Positions 1 through 5,921 of a stretch of DNA of 8,417 bases are shown here, piece by piece. A program made the position numbers and the translations under genes. The DNA is from JBGOUJ01 sp041477005 (GTDB lineage Bacteria; Acidobacteriota; Terriglobia; Bryobacterales; JACQDG01): positions 1 to 8,417 of the forward strand of contig JBGOUJ010000344.1 in NCBI GenBank assembly GCA_041477005.1, read 5' to 3'. The stretch's first letter is position 1; each line of letters starts with the position of its first letter. The notes below the pieces were generated by a model. It searched no databases. It worked only from the letters and a program-made list of their open reading frames with translations, and had not been told where the DNA came from.

Positions 1-3
1 AAA

Positions 4-82
4 TGGAGGAATTGAGAAATTGAGAAAGGAAGACGCCGGTGCGCGGGGATGTCTTCCTTTCTCAATTCCTCAATTCCCTCCA
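4..82. repeat. Long near-perfect hairpin with tandem-repeat arms
   Basis: The left arm (4-34) and right arm (51-82) are reverse complements except for one mismatch and one single-base bulge, around a 16-base loop (35-50). Each arm contains two short direct copies of an AATTGAG unit, so the element is both a palindrome and a small tandem repeat. There is no T-run after the right arm on the plus strand. On the minus strand the hairpin is followed by TTT at the window edge, so a terminator for minus-strand transcription cannot be excluded. It lies 3 bases beyond the stop codon of a start-less minus-strand open frame. It could be a dispersed palindromic repeat (REP- or MITE-like) or a terminator. 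The structure is seen directly; its function is not known. Confidence 0.85.
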
Positions 83-85
83 TAG

Positions 86-238
86 TTAGACTTGCAGAAG
101 CGAGATGCTAGGGCGCGACTGGAACTCTGGCAGCCCCGATTCTGCGCCAGCACCGCAGGTCTCGTTGGTTACCTTCTCCAGGAACAGCTTGGTATTTTTC
201 GTGAGGACTGAAACAAAAACGCGTTGAAAAGCACTAAC
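86..238 (-). pseudogene. Possible decayed gene fragment, no start codon
   Basis: An open minus-strand frame of 50 codons runs from just after an in-frame TAG (239-241) to a TAA at 86-88. It contains no ATG, GTG or TTG start. The translation has a protein-like mix of residues, with a stretch reading TKLFLEKVTNETC in the middle and a hydrophobic end, SLLQV. I do not recognise a family. It could be the 3' end of a lost gene, but an open frame of this length can arise by chance in DNA of this composition. The rest of the stretch before the first plus-strand gene (239-319) shows only a ribosome binding site near its end. Confidence 0.2.
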
Positions 239-304
239 CTAATATAAACGGGCGCGAGATCAGAAAGCGTGTGATATTAGCTAAGGCAGGCCACCCGAGC
301 CCGT

Positions 305-313
305 GGAAGGGAG
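305..313 (+). promoter_or_regulatory. Ribosome binding site for the metalloprotease gene
   Basis: A purine-rich GGAAGGGAG lies 6 bases before the ATG at 320. It supports that start over the in-frame ATG at 338, which has no comparable site. Confidence 0.6.
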
Positions 314-319
314 ACTCCG

Positions 320-1285
320 ATGCTAACCTCAACGCCGATGCGGGCGCTTCACTGGAACGGCTGGCTGGCCGCGGTTTCCGTTGCTCTACTGTGGCTGGCT
401 GGTTGTGCCGACCGCGTTGTTCTCAGTAACGCATCTGGCTCGGAAAACGGCGTCCTCGTGGACGCCCAAGCCAGCGGTGGACCGCTCACCTACCAGTCCT
501 TCCGGTCGATGAGCAACACGGTAAGTGTAGGCGATTTGTCGCCCCGTGCCGGTAACAACGAGGTAGTCGCCTTCACCAGCTTCCGGCCGCCGGCAATCCA
601 GACGCCCGTCACCTGGACAAGCGGAGCCGACACGGTGAACCTGCCTTATCAAAACGAGATCGGACTGGCGTTCAAGGTTTGGGTTGTTAAGGGCCCTTTC
701 AACGCGCAACGCACCAGTGCCATCAATTCCTGTGTTACAACCAGCAGCATCTGGGATAATGAAAGGATGGGCGCGTTGATTGCCACTTTTGAAATCGTCG
801 ACGCCACAGGTAACACGAACGCGGCCAACTACTTCGCTTTTGACTGTTCCAAGCAGGCGGGCATCCAGACGGATATCGGAAAGACCGCTGGGCGCATCAA
901 CATCTATTTCGTGGACACCGTGGATGGAGGCGCTGGTCGCGGCCAAGCTTGCAACATTGGCAGCGATTTTGTCGCGCTGGGCTCAGCAGTCGGTAGCGAA
1001 TTGGCCTCGCACGAACTCGGGCACGATTTCGCCTTGACGCACATTGACGACCTGACGGCGAATTTCGATCAGACCAACATCATGCATAGCGCCAGCAACA
1101 CGCGCCAGTTCATCACGGAGGGACAGCTCTTCCGCGCTCACCTGTCCACCAACTCGGCTTTGAATTTCCTCTACGCCGCTCGTCCGGGCCGGCCAACACG
1201 CAACTGCCCGCGCGACACTTCAAACGATCAGTGCCCGACCATTCAGAAGCGAATCTGGGCCGACGGCACGTTCCCCGCCAATTGA
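320..1285 (+). CDS. Lipoprotein zinc metalloprotease, metzincin type
   Basis: This is probably a secreted, membrane-anchored zinc endopeptidase. Residues 1-28 form a lipoprotein signal: basic start, a hydrophobic stretch (about 15-27) and a lipobox LAGC with Cys29 as the lipidation site. The residue after Cys29 is Ala rather than Asp, which favours outer-membrane sorting by the E. coli rule. The active site is HELGHDFALTH, with His231, His235 and His241 as zinc ligands and Glu232 as the catalytic base. Metzincins normally have Gly at the eighth position of this motif; here it is Ala238. A plausible Met-turn follows at NIMHSAS (Met255), 14 residues after the third His, which strengthens the assignment. 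Residues 30-230 show no domain I recognise. The next plus-strand gene encodes another apparently exported protein, so the two may be co-transcribed. The substrate is unknown. The metalloprotease class is fairly certain; the precise subfamily is not. Confidence 0.82.
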   Translation: MLTSTPMRALHWNGWLAAVSVALLWLAGCADRVVLSNASGSENGVLVDAQASGGPLTYQSFRSMSNTVSVGDLSPRAGNNEVVAFTSFRPPAIQTPVTWTSGADTVNLPYQNEIGLAFKVWVVKGPFNAQRTSAINSCVTTSSIWDNERMGALIATFEIVDATGNTNAANYFAFDCSKQAGIQTDIGKTAGRINIYFVDTVDGGAGRGQACNIGSDFVALGSAVGSELASHELGHDFALTHIDDLTANFDQTNIMHSASNTRQFITEGQLFRAHLSTNSALNFLYAARPGRPTRNCPRDTSNDQCPTIQKRIWADGTFPAN

Positions 1286-1472
1286 GCGGGCAAACGGGAA
1301 AGGCCATCGCAAGGGACATTCAAAAGGTAGGCGATGCACAGGAGCACTGGCTGCGATAGCTCTGTCGGCTGTCATCCACGCCGCCCTAGGTCAAAGGCCG
1401 CTTTCCGAACCGGCTCGCGCCGTCGCCCAGACCTGGCTGCTAAAGGACTGCGATGCCGGCGAGCAGAAGCGG

Positions 1473-1871
1473 TTGGAATCTGAGCTGATTCGCTTCCGGG
1501 CCGAGCTCGAGCCTTTTTTTCTCGCGGCCCTGACGCAGGGGCCCGACCAGAGGCTGGTCTCGGAAGTCGACCAGACCGCTGGAAGGCGGTTCGATCAGCG
1601 TCAGGAACTTCTCAAGCGAAGAACTTCCGGGCTCAGCGAGAGCGACCTGGAGCTGGCGCGGAAGCTGACGCGGAACCAGTTCATCGCGCAAGAGAAGGAG
1701 GCTTTCGTCACGCGGTACAAGTCCCAAGCCATTGCGGGCTTGGGCGTCGTGGGAGGAGACAAGACCAAGGCCGTGCTCGCGGGCATCGCCGGCGACCAAA
1801 AGTCCCCCCTGCGGGGCTCTGCACAGGAAGCACTAAAGAGGCTGCAGGGGCCGCGTCGGCCGGGTCAGTGA
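1473..1871 (+). CDS. Small exported protein with HEAT-like C-terminus, 5' end unclear
   Basis: I do not recognise a named family. The first usable start in frame is TTG at 1473, but the same frame stays open upstream. From about 1335 it encodes a convincing signal peptide, ALAAIALSAVIHAALGQ, followed by residues that run smoothly into the body of the protein. No ATG, GTG or TTG exists in that frame upstream. The only nearby ATG (1334, with AAAAGG at 1322-1327) is in another frame, so one extra base just after it would explain the layout. The body (TTG start = residue 1) is charged and helical through about residue 85. It ends in an Ala/Gly-rich segment (about 86-125) resembling a single HEAT or PBS-lyase repeat. 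The likely location is the periplasm. The gene is either frameshifted at its start, uses a rare start codon, or carries a sequencing error. The 147 bp after it contain nothing I can support. Confidence 0.5.
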   Translation: MESELIRFRAELEPFFLAALTQGPDQRLVSEVDQTAGRRFDQRQELLKRRTSGLSESDLELARKLTRNQFIAQEKEAFVTRYKSQAIAGLGVVGGDKTKAVLAGIAGDQKSPLRGSAQEALKRLQGPRRPGQ

Positions 1872-2018
1872 ATTCGTCAGAGAGTGATCCGCAGGCTCAT
1901 CTCCTTGAATCGCGAAGGCATAGGCTCGTCGAGTAGTGGCTCGCTGGCCTTACGAAAGCGCTGCAGGTTTTCGGCCTGTTATTCTGCTTAATAGGGACTG
2001 GAGCGAACGGAACCTTCA

Positions 2019-2252
2019 ATGCACACACGCCTGGATGAAATCGCGGCCGACGCCATGACACTCTCCCTGCGGGATCGCGTCGAGCTTGCTCAGCGTTTGG
2101 TTTCCAGCCTGGACGATCAGGTTGAAACCGATGTGGAAGCACTGTGGATGGCAGAAGCGGAGCGACGGCTCCAGGAGCTTCGCACGGGCGCGGTGAAGGG
2201 CATCGATGCTGTGGAGGCTTTCAAGAAGGCGCATGAAGCCCTCGAACGGTGA
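2019..2252 (+). CDS. TIGR02574-type addiction module antitoxin
   Basis: This 77-residue acidic, helical protein matches the pattern of the small addiction-module component family (TIGR02574, Unstab_antitox). The family signature is visible as an N-terminal helix with LSLRDRVELAQRLVSSLD (about residues 15-32), an acidic patch, then an ALWMAEAERRLQEL helix (about 41-54) and a lysine-containing tail. Members usually sit directly upstream of a RelE/ParE-type toxin, neutralise it by binding, and may help repress their own promoter. Here the stop codon overlaps a GTG that opens a toxin-like frame, the expected arrangement. That toxin frame ends after 26 codons, so the antitoxin is probably an orphan. 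Shine-Dalgarno support for the ATG is weak (a GGAG about 16 bases upstream), but the length and family start fit. Confidence 0.8.
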   Translation: MHTRLDEIAADAMTLSLRDRVELAQRLVSSLDDQVETDVEALWMAEAERRLQELRTGAVKGIDAVEAFKKAHEALER

Positions 2253-2329
2253 AGGTTGAATTCCACCCCGGGGCGGAAGACGAGATGATCGAGTCCGCCC
2301 GCTTCTATGAGCAGATCAACTGGAGATAG
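2249..2329 (+). pseudogene. Truncated RelE/ParE-type toxin remnant
   Basis: A GTG at 2249 overlaps the antitoxin stop codon and opens a frame reading VKVEFHPGAEDEMIESARFY, then six more residues before TAG at 2327-2329. This matches the usual beginning of RelE/ParE-family toxins: a first beta strand, then a helix with the A-x-x-E and RFYE pattern. Functional members are about 90-100 residues, so only roughly the first quarter survives. No later toxin strands appear in any frame before the convergent gene ends at 2353. The catalytic or target-binding C-terminal part is therefore missing and the product should be inactive. The break lies between about 2315 and 2352. Homology is inferred from pattern over a short stretch. 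Confidence 0.65.
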
Positions 2330-2352
2330 GAGCTGAAACCGGAAGGCTTCTC

Positions 2353-4077
2353 TTACTTGGTATTGGTGAAGATGATGTCCGACTCGCTGGTGTACTTGTG
2401 GTAGTTGCGGAAATCGATGGTATTGCGGCTGCAGGCGCTGGTGCCGCGCTGGCAGCTCAAAGATTCGGAGTGCACGGGCAGCAGATACTGGCCGTCGCCG
2501 AGGCGGACGTATTCGTAATCGGTGGCCGATTCAATCCTGTCGAGCGGGAATTCGCGCGGAATTTTTTTGGCCTGCATCTCGATGCGGAGGACGCGATGGG
2601 TCTTTTTGTCGATCCAGACCGCGCCGTCGTAGGCCGGAAGCACGCTTTGGGAGGCGACCATGATGTTCCAGTGGGAACCCTCCCGCTCGACTTCGAAGTC
2701 ATAGACCAGGGCGGTCTGGCCGCCGGCCTTGGATTCCTCGCGGTAGCGGAAGTCGGCCGCGGTGCCGGGTGAGAATAGATCGACCAGAATCGTGCCGAAC
2801 TCGCCGGTGGACCAGGAACCGGGGAGATCTTCGATCCCCTTCTTGGTGGGCTTGCCGTTTATAGCCACGTCGCGGTAGCGCTCGCGGCCCCCCTCGTAAA
2901 CCACGTTGACCGAGACCACGTCTTGCGCCTGCCAGCTCACTTTGTGGGAGACGCTGGCGAAGCGGGCCATAAATTCCTGGCAGACGTAGTTGGGCAGAGT
3001 CTCAGTGAACGACCCTGCGATCTCGCGGGCCTTCGCGATGTGGGGATCGGCTGGCGGCGCGTCCGGTGCGGGGATAACTTCCACCTCTGCCGAGGAGGCG
3101 GCCGTCGCAGCCGCGCGACGCGGACTGGCAGCGACGGGCGAGCCGGCAGTGGCCGGGTCGGGCAGCGCCCCAGCCGCAGCCACGTCCATCTGCTTCCTGA
3201 CTTCCGGGTCCTTGGACCATCCGCGCCTCAGGCGAGGCCGGCCGGCGTCATTCTCATTGGGGGCTTGAGGAGGGGGCTCGGGCGCGGAAGTCGCCTCGGC
3301 GGTCTCTGCCGGGGCGGAAGCCTCTGCTGCCGCAGCGGGCGCCTTTGCCGCTCCCGGCACCCTTGCTGCGGTGGGAGCTTTTGCTGTTGCGGGCGCTGCT
3401 GGCGCAGGGGCTCTTGCCACCGCGGGCGCTACAGCGGGAGCTTTTGCCGCGGCGGAGGCCTTCGCTGGTGGTGACGCTTCTGCTTCCGTAGCCGCGGCTT
3501 GTGCCGTGGCCGGCGCGGACTCGGCTGCCGAAGATGCATCCTTGTGCCGCAACACCGGGCGCTCGTCGTCAGACTGCGAGGTCTGGGTCGAGGCTCGGAC
3601 CGGCTCGGAGGCCTTAGCCTGCTCCTCGGCGGTTCCCTTTTTCTTCAGGGTTACATTGACCGCATAGAGGTAGCCTTCCTCGTCTTGCTTGGCGTCGATC
3701 ACCAGGTGATCGCCGGGGTGCAGGTCGGAGGGCGCCTTTGTTTTGTCGGTGCGTTTCAGAGTGAGAATGCGGGTGTCGTCTGCTTCGATAACAATCTGCT
3801 TGTCGTCGAGTTGGCGGAGGGTGCCGGTTACTTGCTGCAGTTGCTCCTGGCTGTCCTTGGGTGTTGCGGTTTTCTTCGGCTTGCGGCCCGGCAGGCGAGG
3901 CAGGCCAATGCCGCCGATGCCGCCACCACCGCCCGGATAGGTGCCTGGAGGATATCCGCCTGGAGGGTATCCGCCGGGAGGATAGCCACCGGGTGGGTAG
4001 CCGCCAGGGTATTGGCCGATCAGCGGGAAGGCGCTGAGCGCCATCGCCAGACCCACCACGACCCGGATACACCGCAT
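2353..4077 (-). CDS. Secreted Ala/Pro-rich protein, LolA-like C-terminal domain
   Basis: This is a 574-residue exported protein of unknown function. Residues 1-21 form a signal peptide, with likely cleavage near IGQ. Residues 23-58 hold tandem GGYPP units running into a Gly-rich stretch. Residues 78-146 form a compact beta-rich segment (VTGTLRQLDDKQIVIEADD, then HPGDHLVIDA) resembling the OB-like DUF5666 type, as a guess. Residues 180-345 are a low-complexity Ala/Pro/Lys linker that would span the periplasm or cell wall. Residues 346-574 are a folded domain with PNYVCQEF near its start and a strand-rich middle (AVWIDKKTHRVLRIEM) recalling outer-membrane lipoprotein-sorting (LolA-like) folds. 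Cys365, Cys542 and Cys549 could form disulfides. Two similar basic motifs, RPVLRHK (173-179) and RPRLRRG (280-286), flank the linker. I associate this architecture with Acidobacteriota secreted proteins, but that is recall, not a search. The ATG has no Shine-Dalgarno and lies just after a TATAAT, suggesting leaderless expression. Confidence 0.72.
   Translation of the reverse strand: MRCIRVVVGLAMALSAFPLIGQYPGGYPPGGYPPGGYPPGGYPPGTYPGGGGGIGGIGLPRLPGRKPKKTATPKDSQEQLQQVTGTLRQLDDKQIVIEADDTRILTLKRTDKTKAPSDLHPGDHLVIDAKQDEEGYLYAVNVTLKKKGTAEEQAKASEPVRASTQTSQSDDERPVLRHKDASSAAESAPATAQAAATEAEASPPAKASAAAKAPAVAPAVARAPAPAAPATAKAPTAARVPGAAKAPAAAAEASAPAETAEATSAPEPPPQAPNENDAGRPRLRRGWSKDPEVRKQMDVAAAGALPDPATAGSPVAASPRRAAATAASSAEVEVIPAPDAPPADPHIAKAREIAGSFTETLPNYVCQEFMARFASVSHKVSWQAQDVVSVNVVYEGGRERYRDVAINGKPTKKGIEDLPGSWSTGEFGTILVDLFSPGTAADFRYREESKAGGQTALVYDFEVEREGSHWNIMVASQSVLPAYDGAVWIDKKTHRVLRIEMQAKKIPREFPLDRIESATDYEYVRLGDGQYLLPVHSESLSCQRGTSACSRNTIDFRNYHKYTSESDIIFTNTK
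3940..4011 (-). repeat. 15-bp tandem repeat coding for GGYPP units
   Basis: Five imperfect in-frame copies of a 15-base unit encode YPGG, three YPPGG units and YPPGT (residues 23-46 of the secreted protein). The copies differ mainly at third codon positions, so the repeat is old enough to have diverged silently or is kept by selection on the protein. Tracts of this kind are prone to copy-number change. Confidence 0.85.
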
Positions 4078-4082
4078 GTCAC

Positions 4083-4088
4083 ATTATA
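4083..4088 (-). promoter_or_regulatory. Perfect -10 box, probable leaderless promoter
   Basis: On the minus strand a consensus TATAAT ends 5 bases before the ATG of the 574-residue secreted protein. With usual sigma-70 geometry transcription would start about 7 bases downstream, at or within a base or two of the start codon. No Shine-Dalgarno sequence is present, which agrees with a leaderless mRNA. The best -35 candidate is a TTGTAC 22 bases upstream, which is too far for a standard spacer, so -35 support is weak. Confidence 0.5.
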
Positions 4089-4118
4089 GACGCGAATGGG
4101 ATGCCTGGGGGTACAAAT

Positions 4119-4685
4119 TTACTCGGGTTTGAAGATTTCAGCGAGGGGGATACGGAGGGCGGGTAACAGGTCGGGAGCGTCCAGGAAATCGGCGGCGGTG
4201 AGTGTCACGGGTTGCTGCGAAGGCCGATGGATAGCGGCCTGGCGCTTTCGGGGATACACGACCCAGACGGCCAGGGCGCCGGCGGCCAGGTACTGCTGGA
4301 CCTTCTTTTGGAGGTCCGCCGGGGACTGCGAAGGGGACTGGATCTCTACCGCCAGGTCCGGGCCGCCGAGGATGTAGCCGGAGGATGGATCGCAGGGGAC
4401 GGGGAGCCGGCCTTTTCGAATGAAGGCGATGTCGGGGGCGCGGACTACATCGGGGTCGCGCTCCAGCAGAAAGCCAGTATTGGCATAGGTCTTCCCAATG
4501 CCAGCCTTTGTCACATGGCTGGAAAGAAGGCGGCGTAACACATCATCGACCCACCCATGCTCTTCCCCCGTCGACGGCATACGGATCAACTCTCCTTGGT
4601 CGAGCTCGTAAGCGTAGTCGTCGTCGGGCAGGAGCGCCAACTCGGCCGCCGTTGTTGTCGCTCGCGCCTGGGTCTGGGCTGACAC
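4119..4685 (-). CDS. Uma2 family endonuclease (DUF820)
   Basis: This 188-residue protein has the Uma2/DUF820 layout, a PD-(D/E)XK nuclease fold widespread and often multicopy in Cyanobacteria, Acidobacteriota and other phyla. Visible landmarks are the N-terminal YELDQGELIRMPSTGEEHG (about 25-44), VRAPDIAFIRKG (Asp85, predicted metal ligand), PDLAVEIQSPS (Glu114, predicted catalytic acid) and a helix plus strand ending in VWVVYP (about 140-145). The position two after Glu114 is Gln. The start is GTG at 4685; an ATG at 4697-4699 is out of frame. It begins 18 bases after the comEA-like stop, suggesting co-transcription. The family's role is poorly defined and its substrate unknown. The family call is confident; nuclease activity is inferred. 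Confidence 0.88.
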   Translation of the reverse strand: MSAQTQARATTTAAELALLPDDDYAYELDQGELIRMPSTGEEHGWVDDVLRRLLSSHVTKAGIGKTYANTGFLLERDPDVVRAPDIAFIRKGRLPVPCDPSSGYILGGPDLAVEIQSPSQSPADLQKKVQQYLAAGALAVWVVYPRKRQAAIHRPSQQPVTLTAADFLDAPDLLPALRIPLAEIFKPE

Positions 4686-4703
4686 GACGTTCTGCCCATG
4701 ATC

Positions 4704-4994
4704 TTACCGCGATTTTGGGGCAGGCGCCTCCTCGACCGTGGCGTACTTCTTCAACTGCTGGAACTGTTTTTCGCTGAGACGGGGGATGGCGCGGAGCTCT
4801 TCGACGCTGTGGAAGCGGCCGTTTTTCCGCCGGAGACGGATGATCTGGGCGGCGCGGGAGGGGCCGATGCCGGGCAGTTGCTGAAGCTGCTCGGCGGTGG
4901 CGGTGTTGATATCTACCGGCGCGCGAGGCGGGTGCTTGGCGCTCAGCAGCGCGGCGACGGCGCAGAGGAGCAGGAGCCTTCGCATACGGCTCAT
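4704..4994 (-). CDS. ComEA-like helix-hairpin-helix DNA-binding protein
   Basis: This 96-residue protein has an N-terminal hydrophobic segment (about 7-18) that acts as a signal peptide or membrane anchor. A ComEA-type helix-hairpin-helix region follows: VDINTATAEQLQQLPGIGPS (27-46) with the canonical LPGIG hairpin, then a second, degenerate unit, LRAIPRLSEKQFQQLKKY (67-84), where the usual G-I-G is replaced by R-L-S. In competence systems ComEA binds incoming double-stranded DNA at the cell surface and passes it to ComEC; short forms like this one are common outside Gram-positives. No comEC or pilus gene is visible here. The ATG overlaps the DUF2520 stop codon (ATGA), so translation is probably coupled. 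Family membership is confident; a role in DNA uptake is inferred. Confidence 0.85.
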   Translation of the reverse strand: MSRMRRLLLLCAVAALLSAKHPPRAPVDINTATAEQLQQLPGIGPSRAAQIIRLRRKNGRFHSVEELRAIPRLSEKQFQQLKKYATVEEAPAPKSR

Positions 4995-5833
4995 GGTGGA
5001 TCGTGGTCCTGGAGCAGGCGCTGCAATTCGGGGTGACGCCGGAACAGGATCAGGGCGGTCAGAGCGGAGATGCGGTAATAGCGCGCCAGGGTGGGGTCGT
5101 GCCGATCGAGAGCCGCGAGGTGTTGGCGGATGGTCGCGGCATCGCCGCGGGCCAGGGGGCCGGTCCAGCTCTGCTTGCCGGCGTAGAGGAAGTTTTCCAG
5201 CGTGGTGAGGAGCAGGGGGCGGAGGGCCTGGGTGGCGGCTTTGGGGCCGACGCCGGCGCGAGCCATCAGCCGGACGGCGGCTTCGAGCAGAGCGGTGAAC
5301 AGCGGCGAGGCAAACGTGGCGGCGGCGTGGTAAATGGCCTTCTGGTCGGCGCGGATGCGCAGGGTCTTGCCGTTCCAGGCGGTGACCAAGGTCTGGGCTA
5401 CGCGCAGGGCCTTTTCGTCGCCCTCGATGGCGAAGTGGACGCCGGCGAGCGAGAGGACGCGGCGGCCGAAGGTCTGGAGCGGATGCAGCGAGCCGACGGC
5501 GGCCCGCTGAGCGCGAAGCGGGGCGAGCACGGAACTATCGACGGCGCCGCTCGAATGCAGCACGACCGTGCGGGCGAGAGAAAAGCCGGCGCCGGCCAGT
5601 TGGTGGGCGACTGGAGCGATGGCATCGTCGGGGACGGTGATGAGAATCAGGGGGCAATCGGCGAAGTCCTTGTAGTTTTCGGTCGGCGTGCCGAGGCGCA
5701 TCTGTCGCGTGGCGCGACGGGCCGAGATGAAAGTGCGCGAGAGAACCGGACCGAGTTCGTAGCGTGACGGCGGTAGCAGCCGAACGAGCGCTTGACCGGC
5801 CCGCCCCGGGCCGATCAGGCCAACGCGAAGCAT
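4991..5833 (-). CDS. Rossmann-like and DUF2520 domain-containing protein
   Basis: This 280-residue protein resembles NAD(P)-binding oxidoreductases of the 6-phosphogluconate dehydrogenase-like or ketopantoate reductase-like group. The N-terminus has the dinucleotide motif GPGRAG (8-13) after a first strand, LRVGLI. Further Rossmann strands follow, with LILITVPDD (62-70), and then HSSGA (93-97) and GSLHPLQTF (114-122), which are typical of the DUF2520 family. The C-terminal DUF2520 half is helical and carries KAIYHAAATFAS (165-176) and TGPLARGD (224-231), equivalent to substrate-pocket segments of related dehydrogenases. The substrate is unknown. In other genomes the family is often near pantothenate genes, but none is visible here. 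The ATG lacks a Shine-Dalgarno sequence and lies 13 bases beyond the hairpin that fills the gap from uvrB. The 3' end overlaps the comEA-like start by 4 bases. Confidence 0.87.
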   Translation of the reverse strand: MLRVGLIGPGRAGQALVRLLPPSRYELGPVLSRTFISARRATRQMRLGTPTENYKDFADCPLILITVPDDAIAPVAHQLAGAGFSLARTVVLHSSGAVDSSVLAPLRAQRAAVGSLHPLQTFGRRVLSLAGVHFAIEGDEKALRVAQTLVTAWNGKTLRIRADQKAIYHAAATFASPLFTALLEAAVRLMARAGVGPKAATQALRPLLLTTLENFLYAGKQSWTGPLARGDAATIRQHLAALDRHDPTLARYYRISALTALILFRRHPELQRLLQDHDPP

Positions 5834-5846
5834 AAAGAGGCGGCGG

Positions 5847-5921
5847 ACAGAAGGCAGTAGTCAGCAGGCAGGGCCAAAGCCCGTTTCCGGAACATGCTGC
5901 CTGCCGCTTACTGCCTACTGC
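5847..5921. repeat. Imperfect hairpin with 7-bp tandem units at uvrB end
   Basis: The left arm (5847-5871) and right arm (5897-5921) match at 20 of 25 positions when one is reverse-complemented, around a 25-base loop. On the minus strand the right-arm side is made of tandem GGCAGTA-like units of 7 bases, which continue to about 5928. The element covers the uvrB stop codon (5908-5910) and most of the gap before the DUF2520 gene. In RNA it would fold between the two genes and could act as a partial terminator, processing or stability element. There is no T-run typical of an intrinsic terminator. It resembles the 4-82 hairpin in layout but not in sequence. Confidence 0.75.

Noticed and set aside
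224..248. TTGAAA and TATAAA as a sigma-70 promoter for the metalloprotease
   Set aside because: The spacer is only 13 bases, too short for a standard promoter, and no better pairing was found.
1897..2234. Two minus-strand frames across the antitoxin region
   Set aside because: The plus-strand antitoxin has a clear family pattern and toxin overlap; these frames show none.
2330..2352. Terminator between the converging toxin remnant and the secreted-protein gene
   Set aside because: No stem-loop with a T-run is visible in this 23-base gap.
2923..4089. Plus-strand frames opposite the Ala/Pro-rich secreted protein
   Set aside because: Their Arg/Gly/Cys-rich translations mirror the Ala/Pro codons of the real gene, which has a signal peptide and folded domains.
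5003..5767. 254-codon plus-strand frame opposite DUF2520
   Set aside because: It is the shadow of a recognised gene: Gly/Ala/Glu-rich with no motif.
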